From positions 1 through 40,626 of IMG/VR virus record IMGVR_UViG_3300033150_001986: DNA of 40,626 nucleotides; one strand, 5' to 3'. Positions within the stretch are counted from its first letter, which is position 1, and each line of letters begins with the position of its first letter. Of this stretch, positions 16,721 through 21,810 are shown piece by piece. Made by a program: the position numbers and the translations under genes. The notes beneath the pieces are model-generated. The model worked only from the letters and a program-made list of their open reading frames with translations, had not been told where the DNA came from and did no database searches. The stretch comes from a virus.

Positions 16721-17104
16721 TTATTTCAAAATAAATTCTTTGTCATACTGTTCAAAATTAATTGCTTCCAAAAAATCTGAAATTTGACTTTTCAATTCTT
16801 TCCAAGCCAATTCAGGAGTTTTTATGTATTCTTTTAAGAATTCTCTCTCATTCAAAAAAATATAATAAACACAGTCTCCATAATGATAATCAGTTTTTAA
16901 GAAAAAATAACCTTCTAAAGTCTTATTACTTTTAAATCGTATTGCTCTTCCTTCTTTACTGCATAAGAAAAAATCCTTATCAAAATGAACACCTAAATCT
17001 TTAATCTTTTCATTGATAACCGAGATTAAATGTTCATTATCGTAATCAAAATTAAGTTCATTCACATCAGTATAAAAACCTTTGACTTTGATTTTTGTTT
17101 TCAT
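16721..17104 (-). CDS. hypothetical protein, paralogue B
   Basis: A 127-aa protein paralogous to its neighbour at 16319-16705. I start at the ATG at 17104, six bases after AGGAGGTG, because it matches the paralogue's N-terminus exactly; the longer frame to 17170 has no ribosome site and overlaps the preceding gene. Function unknown. Its place in a block of small early genes fits an anti-host role, by inference only. Confidence 0.72.
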   Translation of the reverse strand: MKTKIKVKGFYTDVNELNFDYDNEHLISVINEKIKDLGVHFDKDFFLCSKEGRAIRFKSNKTLEGYFFLKTDYHYGDCVYYIFLNEREFLKEYIKTPELAWKELKSQISDFLEAINFEQYDKEFILK

Positions 17105-17117
17105 AATACACCTCCTT

Positions 17118-17513
17118 TTAATAAATTCTTCTAAATTTTTCAAATTTAAACTCTGATATTTTCTTTCCATTCTTTTCTTTAGAAATTCTTTTTGTTGTTG
17201 AAACTACGAATATCCAATTTTTCATTTTTTCAACCTTTTCAAAGATTAATGTGGTAGATAGTTGAAAAAAGAACGATAGTTCGCCCATTATGTAAAAATA
17301 AATTTTGTCATAATTTTTTAGAACCAGTCTTATTTTCGTTTCAATAAATTCTTTTGCTCTATACTTAATTTCATCCAAATCCCATTTTGGATTAATATTT
17401 GGAAAAGAAATATCTTTAAATTCAGTAACCTTAAAATGTTTTTTAGCATAGTCAATTTGCTCTTGATTTAATTTGTGATTTGAAATGTTTAAAAACAAAA
17501 TTTTTTCTTGCAT
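17118..17513 (-). CDS. Csx20-like ring nuclease candidate (possible type III anti-CRISPR)
   Basis: A 131-aa protein. I start at ATG 17513 after AAGGAGG; the longer frame is a shadow of the next gene. The N-terminal strand is ILFLNISNHKL, followed by a helix NQEQIDYAKKHF. A central YDKIYFYIMGELS and a C-terminal IFVVSTTKRISKE then FKFEKFRRIY follow. From memory, this order (short Rossmann-like domain, 'TTKR...E' and closing 'FxHVxFRxY') matches CRISPR-associated Csx20, reported as a ring nuclease that degrades cyclic oligoadenylate. If so, it would switch off type III CRISPR signalling. The match is by eye only. Confidence 0.5.
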   Translation of the reverse strand: MQEKILFLNISNHKLNQEQIDYAKKHFKVTEFKDISFPNINPKWDLDEIKYRAKEFIETKIRLVLKNYDKIYFYIMGELSFFFQLSTTLIFEKVEKMKNWIFVVSTTKRISKEKNGKKISEFKFEKFRRIY

Positions 17514-17523
17514 ATTAGCCTCC

Positions 17524-17778
17524 TTATTCTCCATAATTTTGTGTATAAACACAATAGTCATCCTCGTTATAAATTGAATACGACATAGAATTATAAGCAA
17601 ATCCATAACTTCTTACATCCCAACCAATCTCTTTTGCGATTACTTCAGCAAGCAGGAAAGGGTCATATAAAGGAAGTAAGATTTGTTTTCCATTTAAGTT
17701 AGCAATAACAGAAAACTTTTTTCTTACTTCATCCATCTTTGTAATAAGAGTATATTCTCTTTCAATTTGATTTTTCAT
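17524..17778 (-). CDS. hypothetical 84-aa protein
   Basis: A small alpha/beta protein with LLPLYDPFLLAEVIAKEIGW in the middle and an acidic, tyrosine-rich tail (SYSIYNEDDYCVY). It has a GGAGG site and lies ten bases before the ring-nuclease candidate, so the two are co-transcribed. No family recognised. Confidence 0.65.
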   Translation of the reverse strand: MKNQIEREYTLITKMDEVRKKFSVIANLNGKQILLPLYDPFLLAEVIAKEIGWDVRSYGFAYNSMSYSIYNEDDYCVYTQNYGE

Positions 17779-17802
17779 AACTTTACCTCCTTCTTATTTG
17801 TT

Positions 17803-17838
17803 TACACCAACCTTAACAAAATTGTTAAAGTTGATGTA
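17803..17838 (-). promoter_or_regulatory. 16-bp RNA hairpin, copy 2
   Basis: The second copy of the hairpin at 16243-16278, with a 16-bp stem and loop ATTT, before the AAGGAGG site of the 84-aa protein. Relative to copy 1, stem positions 5 and 6 exchange a C-G and a U-G pair, so both changes preserve pairing only in RNA made from the minus strand. Confidence 0.7.
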
Positions 17839-17850
17839 TTGAATTGGGAA

Positions 17851-18051
17851 TTAAATAACCTTCTTTTTAATTTTTTCAGGAACTTTCCAAAATAAAAAAT
17901 GCTTCTTAATTTTTTCATTGCTTTTCAACCATCTTTCCAATTCTAAAGTGAAATCATCAAAATCAATGTGTTCCCATAGTTCAATATAGCCATCAATTTC
18001 AGAAGCAAATTTTCCATTTTTTCCTCTGTGCCTAAATAACTCAACATACAT
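17851..18051 (-). CDS. hypothetical 66-aa protein
   Basis: A small protein beginning MYVELFRHRGKNGKF and ending in a basic helix. It starts after AAAGGAGGTG, directly downstream of the terminator/antiterminator structure, so its expression and that of the genes after it should depend on that switch. No family recognised. Confidence 0.65.
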   Translation of the reverse strand: MYVELFRHRGKNGKFASEIDGYIELWEHIDFDDFTLELERWLKSNEKIKKHFLFWKVPEKIKKKVI

Positions 18052-18081
18052 TTGTTATCACCTCCTTTAATTTTTTTCAAT

Positions 18082-18172
18082 AAAAAAAAAGCCCACACCC
18101 GGATTAAATAGTCCAGATGTGGGCTTTTCCCACACTGCTCCAATTTATATCCCGCTGGGCAGTAGTCAGCGG
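18082..18172 (-). ncRNA. pseudoknot plus terminator/antiterminator (riboswitch-like)
   Basis: Read on the minus strand. First comes an H-type pseudoknot: stem 1 CCGCTG (18172-18167) with CAGCGG (18157-18152), and stem 2 ACTGC (18163-18159) in the loop with GCAGT (18138-18134). Next TGTGGG can pair with CCCACA around AAAAG (antiterminator). The same CCCACA also pairs with a later TGTGGG in an 11-bp stem extended by CTGGA/TCCGG and followed by nine T, a strong terminator. The two hairpins exclude each other and the knot touches the switching strand. This is riboswitch architecture; ligand and class are unknown to me. Confidence 0.65.
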
Positions 18173-18185
18173 TTATTGATTTTGT

Positions 18186-18770
18186 TTAAGTTATTATTTT
18201 TTCTATCTTATCTTTGACTTTAAAAATAAGATATAAAGAATTAAAATGAAAAAATATCCAAAGAACTTTCTCAGTTTTATGTTCTGAAGAATTTTTAGGT
18301 TCTCCCCATATTATTTCCCATTCTGGGACGATTTTATCATCCCAGAATTGAAATCTTTTTCCTATTCTCTCTCTTACGATAGGGAGAGGATTATTTGAAA
18401 CTTCAAAATTTCTCTTCAAGAATTCAATAAAATCTTGAAGAGAAAATTCCCTGTGTAATAGAAACCCATTCAATTCATCATCGATTGAAGCATTCCAGTC
18501 GATGATGAATTGATGGGAAGGGGAAAAATATTTTTTTCCATTTTTTTTATGAAGTTGTAATAACGAAAAATACTCATTTATCCATAGATATTCTGTTTCC
18601 CACGTATTATGAGATACACAATTGCAAGTTCCTAATCCCAAGGAACTTGCGTTATAACATTTTAATCTCCATCTTTTTATTGAATTATCTGTTATTTCTA
18701 TATAATCATCATCAACTACCCCACCATTTTGATTAGAAATTTTATTTAAATCAATATAAATTTTTTTCAT
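18186..18770 (-). CDS. hypothetical 194-aa protein, coding sequence full of inverted repeats
   Basis: A tryptophan-rich protein (WRLKCYNASSLGLGTCNC, EIIWGEP) of no family known to me, with a good AGGAGG site. The coding DNA contains at least five perfect inverted repeats with loops of 9-14 bases: arms 18204-18211/18226-18233 (8 bp), 18320-18328/18340-18348 (9), 18409-18421/18433-18445 (13), 18465-18484/18499-18517 (5+14 with one bulge) and 18624-18632/18642-18650 (9). I did not see this in neighbouring genes. The mRNA must be strongly folded. Confidence 0.65.
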   Translation of the reverse strand: MKKIYIDLNKISNQNGGVVDDDYIEITDNSIKRWRLKCYNASSLGLGTCNCVSHNTWETEYLWINEYFSLLQLHKKNGKKYFSPSHQFIIDWNASIDDELNGFLLHREFSLQDFIEFLKRNFEVSNNPLPIVRERIGKRFQFWDDKIVPEWEIIWGEPKNSSEHKTEKVLWIFFHFNSLYLIFKVKDKIEKIIT

Positions 18771-18792
18771 AATTACCTCCTATTTTTTTTTT

Positions 18793-18936
18793 TTATTCAA
18801 GAGAACCAAATAAAATTGGTTCTCCTTCAATTGGGTCTATCAAGAAGACCCAATTGATTTCTCCATCAAAGACTATAGAATAATCAATATTTAATTTTCT
18901 TCTTAGTTCGTCCAAAAAATTTTTTTTTAATTTCAT
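18793..18936 (-). CDS. hypothetical 47-aa protein, also hairpin-rich
   Basis: A 47-codon frame starting MKLKKNFLDELRRKL and ending in an acidic strand-rich part (DPIEGEPILFGSLE), with a strong AAAGGAGG site. Its last 60 bases hold two perfect inverted repeats: 18827-18838/18846-18857 (12 bp, loop 7) and 18801-18809/18816-18824 (9 bp, loop 6). A pseudoknot lies just before its ribosome site. Function unknown. Confidence 0.65.
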   Translation of the reverse strand: MKLKKNFLDELRRKLNIDYSIVFDGEINWVFLIDPIEGEPILFGSLE

Positions 18937-18958
18937 ATTATTACCTCCTTTTTTTTTA

Positions 18959-19003
18959 TTAGCCTTTAATTATCCCTGCAGAGCACGGCTAACTCTGCAG
19001 GGA
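18959..19003 (-). promoter_or_regulatory. hairpin with possible pseudoknot before the 47-aa gene
   Basis: On the minus strand TCCCTGCAGAG and CTCTGCAGGGA form a perfect 11-bp stem. The loop begins TTAGCC, which matches GGCTAA (18964-18959) downstream, eight bases after the stem and just before AAAAAAAAAGGAGG. The knot is geometrically tight, with no spare base before stem 2. There is no U-tract, so it is not a terminator. It could gate the ribosome site. Confidence 0.6.
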
Positions 19004-19011
19004 AATAAAAA

Positions 19012-19227
19012 TCAAATTTCATCCATTATTGCGATGGCCAGCAACCGAACCTCAGGAACTAATCTGGTGTCGCCCGCCATATAGTCAAGTATTTTTAATT
19101 TAGTTAAAAGGTCTTCTTTTTCTAATTTCTTCATCAAAGAGTTTTTCAATTTTCTATATCCTTCTTCACCATATTCATCAATAAAGTATTGTTTGGCTTT
19201 TGCTATGTTATGGGCTAATTTTAACAT
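19012..19227 (-). CDS. hypothetical 71-aa helical protein
   Basis: The ATG at 19227 has an AAGGAGG site; the longer frame to 19311 is a shadow. The product is all-helical: MLKLAHNIAKAKQYFIDEYG, a basic middle and a C-terminal VRLLAIAIMDEI. No family recognised. Confidence 0.65.
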   Translation of the reverse strand: MLKLAHNIAKAKQYFIDEYGEEGYRKLKNSLMKKLEKEDLLTKLKILDYMAGDTRLVPEVRLLAIAIMDEI

Positions 19228-19238
19228 AATCCACCTCC

Positions 19239-19547
19239 TTATAAAGTAATATAACCAGCAATTGTACCAAATTGTAAAGTTCGTATTCGTCCTCCTAAAG
19301 ATTTTATCCATTCTTTAAATTCATTAATTTTTTTTTCTTCATTTCTTCTTCTTTGACTTGCTGTTCCTCCTGGACTCCAGAAATAAGTATTCTGGGTTAA
19401 AATAGAAGGAGCAGTCTTAAGAAGTTCAGCAATCTCTTTTTTGTTAGCTGTTGTTTTCCAACCTTCAAAATAGTATTCAACCTTTTTGTAAACATGTCTA
19501 CAACTTTCTACATAATTAAATTTAATTACAACTCTTTTTAATTTCAT
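19239..19547 (-). CDS. first early gene, hypothetical 102-aa protein
   Basis: The first gene after the early promoter, with a strong GAGGAGG site. It begins MKLKRVVIKFNYVESCRHVY and has a middle segment KTTANKKEIAELLKTAPS resembling a small HTH, then a basic region (ASQRRRNEEKK). Being first suggests a regulator or early host-takeover protein, but no family is recognised. Confidence 0.65.
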   Translation of the reverse strand: MKLKRVVIKFNYVESCRHVYKKVEYYFEGWKTTANKKEIAELLKTAPSILTQNTYFWSPGGTASQRRRNEEKKINEFKEWIKSLGGRIRTLQFGTIAGYITL

Positions 19548-19570
19548 TTCATTTCCTCCTCTTTTTGATT

Positions 19571-19594
19571 TTGTAAGTTAATCATAACTTACAA
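19571..19594. promoter_or_regulatory. operator-like palindrome
   Basis: TTGTAAGTTA, four bases, TAACTTACAA: a perfect 10-bp-arm palindrome just downstream of the early promoter's -10, covering the likely transcription start. This is a classic position for repression. The protein that binds is unknown. Confidence 0.75.
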
Positions 19595-19603
19595 TCTATA
19601 TAT

Positions 19604-19631
19604 ATTATAGCACTTTAAAATAAAAAGTCAA
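19604..19631 (-). promoter_or_regulatory. early promoter
   Basis: On the minus strand TTGACT, 16 bases, TATAAT with an extended TGC before the -10. AT-rich DNA lies upstream. The -35 sits in AAAAAATACTTGAC, the same context as the promoter at 36203-36231. It should drive the whole early block. Confidence 0.85.
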
Positions 19632-19683
19632 GTATTTTTTTACATTTTTTTTAGTATTTTTTACATCTATTGATATATAAAGA

Positions 19684-19692
19684 ATTATAGCA
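19684..19692 (-). promoter_or_regulatory. second, extended -10 promoter
   Basis: TGCTATAAT on the minus strand, identical to the main early promoter's -10, 80 bases upstream of it, without a clear -35. Between the two lies the direct repeat ATGTAAAAAATACT / ATGTAAAAAAATACT. A weaker tandem start is likely. Confidence 0.5.
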
Positions 19693-19761
19693 GAAAAAAT
19701 TTTAAAAAATTTGCGATTTTTTCCGAAATTTTGCAAAAAATTTTACGATTTCAAACAAGAT

Positions 19762-19837
19762 TGGAGACGCCGGGAGTTGAACCCGGGTCCGAGCCGTTCA
19801 CTTTGGAATTCGGCTCGTCAAGACCACCTTCGTCCCC
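19762..19837 (-). ncRNA. 76-nt minimal tmRNA-like RNA
   Basis: Minus strand. GGGGACG (19837-19831) pairs with CGTCTCC (19769-19763), giving a 7-bp acceptor stem with a G3-U70 wobble and discriminator A, the alanine identity of tmRNA. A perfect T-arm CCGGG-TTCAACT-CCCGG adjoins it. After the 5' stem comes AAGGTGGTCTTGACG, like the tmRNA D-loop region (GGxxTCGAC). Where tmRNA has its tag and pseudoknots, there is only a 7-bp GC stem (CGAGCCG/CGGCTCG) with a short extension. CCA is not encoded. A tRNA anticodon arm cannot be drawn. Possibly a decoy for AlaRS, SmpB or EF-Tu. Confidence 0.75.
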
Positions 19838-19903
19838 TTTATGACCTATTTATGACCCATTCAGCCCTTTGATATTTTCTTACTATGACATCTTACTATG
19901 ACA
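19838..19903. repeat. four TATGAC repeats before the tmRNA-like gene
   Basis: A perfect tandem 13-bp repeat (TCTTACTATGACA, 19878-19890 and 19891-19903) and a 9-bp repeat (TTTATGACC, 19838-19846 and 19849-19857). All four share TATGAC (GTCATA on the minus strand). They fill the gap between the amidase gene and the 5' end of the tmRNA-like RNA. They look like protein-binding sites; no good promoter is visible here. Confidence 0.7.
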
Positions 19904-19905
19904 AT

Positions 19906-20538
19906 CTACCTTATTCTAATAATTTTTTGATACTGAACTGGTAATTGACAAGCAAGCCAACCTTCATCAACTGTTGATATACTTTCATCTACATTAATAT
20001 AGTTTAATCCAGAATTTTCTATTATATTCGTAACAAAGGCAATACAATACATACTGTCAACTTTATCAAGCGGATTGTTGTTTTGCAAAAGTTTTTTAGC
20101 CTTCTTTTTTTTGCCAATTAAAATTAACCATCTCCATTTTAATAAAACCCATAAAGTTCCAAACAATTCTAATGTTCCATATTTATATTTTTTCTTCCAC
20201 ATTAATCTCGCTTCTTCTGTAATCCTTTCAACTGCTGTAGTGGAAATGAGAAGTTTTTGAAAGCCTAATTTGTGATAATCTTTTAACTTCTTAAAACGCT
20301 TTTCAACCTTCTTTCTCACAACTCCATTAATCAATTTACCCTTCCAATCAAATGTAGATTCATAAAAATAGCCATCTGAACCTATCCAACCAATATGAGA
20401 CCATTGGCTTTTCTTATGGAATTTTTTCTTTGTATAAATATCTTGACAGTATTTAATAGCAGTAGAAATAAAACTCTTCCCATCGAAGAAAACACAAGTC
20501 CCGGGTAAAAGATAGTTCTTTATATTTCGCTTTAACAT
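19906..20538 (-). CDS. papain-like NlpC/P60-superfamily (YiiX-type) enzyme
   Basis: A 210-aa protein with the permuted papain-like layout: LPGTCVFFDGK near 12, SHIGWIGSDGYFYES near 46-60 (catalytic His and downstream acidic residue), and MYCIAFVTNIIENSGL near 168 (catalytic Cys). Members hydrolyse amide or thioester bonds in peptidoglycan, lipids or proteins. It is the last gene of the late operon, after the lysis genes, so it may help lysis or modify host lipid or cell wall. Confidence 0.75.
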   Translation of the reverse strand: MLKRNIKNYLLPGTCVFFDGKSFISTAIKYCQDIYTKKKFHKKSQWSHIGWIGSDGYFYESTFDWKGKLINGVVRKKVEKRFKKLKDYHKLGFQKLLISTTAVERITEEARLMWKKKYKYGTLELFGTLWVLLKWRWLILIGKKKKAKKLLQNNNPLDKVDSMYCIAFVTNIIENSGLNYINVDESISTVDEGWLACQLPVQYQKIIRIR

Positions 20539-20541
20539 CTT

Positions 20542-20661
20542 TTATTCCTCTTTGATGATTTTTTTAACTCCTTCAATCACGGGAATCACAAATGTTATAA
20601 TCTTAATAACCTTCTTCAATATTTTTAAAATAGTATCTAATGAAAATTTTTTCTTTGCCAT
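20542..20661 (-). CDS. 39-aa amphipathic/membrane peptide
   Basis: A 39-codon frame with a good GGAGGTG site between the endolysin and the amidase-like gene. It starts MAKKKFSLDTILKILKK and has a hydrophobic KIITFVIPVIEGV segment followed by a lysine-rich end. Size, charge and place suggest a holin-like or membrane-disrupting peptide of the lysis cassette. This is inference. Confidence 0.65.
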   Translation of the reverse strand: MAKKKFSLDTILKILKKVIKIITFVIPVIEGVKKIIKEE

Positions 20662-20678
20662 TTTAACACCTCCATTAT

Positions 20679-21113
20679 TTATTTTTTTCGTTTTTTTTTA
20701 TCTTTTAGAAAAATATGTTTTAATTTCAAATTTAGATAAACTCTTTCAACTCGCCGAGCCCATTTCGGACAAACCAACTGCGGATTATAATAATAAACCA
20801 CGCCCGGGATAGGATTGTATTTTTCTTTTTCGTGTATTACATATTCGGCAACCATAAGACAAATCATATACTGCCATTTTCCGTTCAAATCTATTTTCTT
20901 AATTTTTTCTTCATTATATCCATTCCAGCAAGAAAATTGATAAGGTTGTAAACAAACTTCTTTATAACTGTTTGGGAATCTCTTATCGTTTTTTCTATTT
21001 CTAATAACCCAGCCAATCAAAATTTTCTCAAATATGTCACAAATACCTGCTTCAAAATATAAGGTTTTAGCAAGTATTTCTAAATCTGATAATTCTCTGT
21101 TTTTATTTTCCAT
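20679..21113 (-). CDS. SleB-type cell-wall hydrolase (endolysin)
   Basis: A 144-aa protein matching the hydrolase_2/SleB family: LAKTLYFEAG near 14-23 with the catalytic Glu, IGWVIRNRKNDKRFP, then QFSCWN near 60, and PGVVYYYNPQLVCPKWA near 105-121. The family cleaves peptidoglycan, typically as a lytic transglycosylase. No signal peptide is present, so a holin should release it. The gene follows the XhlA-like protein directly. Confidence 0.85.
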   Translation of the reverse strand: MENKNRELSDLEILAKTLYFEAGICDIFEKILIGWVIRNRKNDKRFPNSYKEVCLQPYQFSCWNGYNEEKIKKIDLNGKWQYMICLMVAEYVIHEKEKYNPIPGVVYYYNPQLVCPKWARRVERVYLNLKLKHIFLKDKKKRKK

Positions 21114-21115
21114 AT

Positions 21116-21352
21116 TTAAATTCCTTTTTTAACTATTAGAAAAACCAAAATTCCAGTATAAGTAAAATTTAAAATCCAAGAAATTACAGAAGGAAGTTTC
21201 TTTAATTTTTCCAAAGACCTAACTCTTTCAAATAATCCAATTGAACCATTACCATAAAGTTGTTTTTCAATGTTTTCTAATTTTTCAAAAATTTTATCAA
21301 CCTTCTTTTCAAGAATTATAATATGTTCTCTTGTTGTTACCCGTTCACTCAT
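21116..21352 (-). CDS. XhlA-like holin-associated protein
   Basis: A 78-aa protein: a coiled coil (HIIILEKKVDKIFEKLENIE) followed by one C-terminal membrane helix (SVISWILNFTYTGILVFLIV) and a short basic tail. This is the plan of XhlA/haemolysin-type proteins that work with holins in Gram-positive phages. I start at ATG 21352 after GGAG rather than the frame opening at 21370. Confidence 0.8.
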   Translation of the reverse strand: MSERVTTREHIIILEKKVDKIFEKLENIEKQLYGNGSIGLFERVRSLEKLKKLPSVISWILNFTYTGILVFLIVKKGI

Positions 21353-21366
21353 GATTACCACTCCTT

Positions 21367-21810
21367 TCAAATTGAAAATTTATATACAACAATTTTATAA
21401 TACCAATCTTGAACATTCAGAATTGAGATATTACCTAATGCACTTAAATATGCAATACCCTCCTTCCCTGTCTGAATTAAAATATTATTCTTATCAACAA
21501 AATGAATATGAACTCCGTAAATCCAATTAACCGACGAGGGTGATGCAGAATCATAAGCCCTTGCGACAATTGGAACTTCCCAGCAGGAAGAATCCGAACC
21601 TGTTGAAGAAACCAAAATTTTTACAAACAGTTCATAAAGATATGCGTCAAGATTATGATTAACATTTGAATCAGCATTTTTTGTCTGCGAAGAACCCAGA
21701 TGAACATTTCTCCATTCACTTCTGTTTATCCAACCTGTGTCGTATCTTTTAATCAAGTTATATAAATAATGATTAATACCGGGTCTGTCCTTTGTTCCTT
21801 CATTAATCAT
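21367..21810 (-). CDS. tail tip or fibre protein
   Basis: A 147-aa beta-rich protein with a low-charge composition (DTGWINRSEWRNVHLGSS, VNWIYGVHIHFVD), typical of receptor-binding or tail-tip modules. It lies between the tail hub-like protein and the lysis genes. Role inferred from place and composition. Confidence 0.6.
   Translation of the reverse strand: MINEGTKDRPGINHYLYNLIKRYDTGWINRSEWRNVHLGSSQTKNADSNVNHNLDAYLYELFVKILVSSTGSDSSCWEVPIVARAYDSASPSSVNWIYGVHIHFVDKNNILIQTGKEGIAYLSALGNISILNVQDWYYKIVVYKFSI

Noticed and set aside
16243-17838. The two 16-bp hairpins as transcription terminators
   Set aside because: Neither is followed by a U-tract on the minus strand, and both are AT-rich stems placed just before ribosome sites.
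19762-19837. An ordinary tRNA gene
   Set aside because: Length fits, but no 5-bp anticodon stem with 7-base loop can be drawn, position 8 is not U, and a 7-bp GC stem with a longer loop occupies the middle. The tmRNA form explains both halves better.
19762-19837. A phage attachment site copying the 3' end of host ssrA
   Set aside because: An attachment site needs only one end of the gene. Here the matching 5' acceptor half and D-loop-like segment are also present and pair correctly, and no integrase gene is seen. It cannot be fully excluded without the host sequence.
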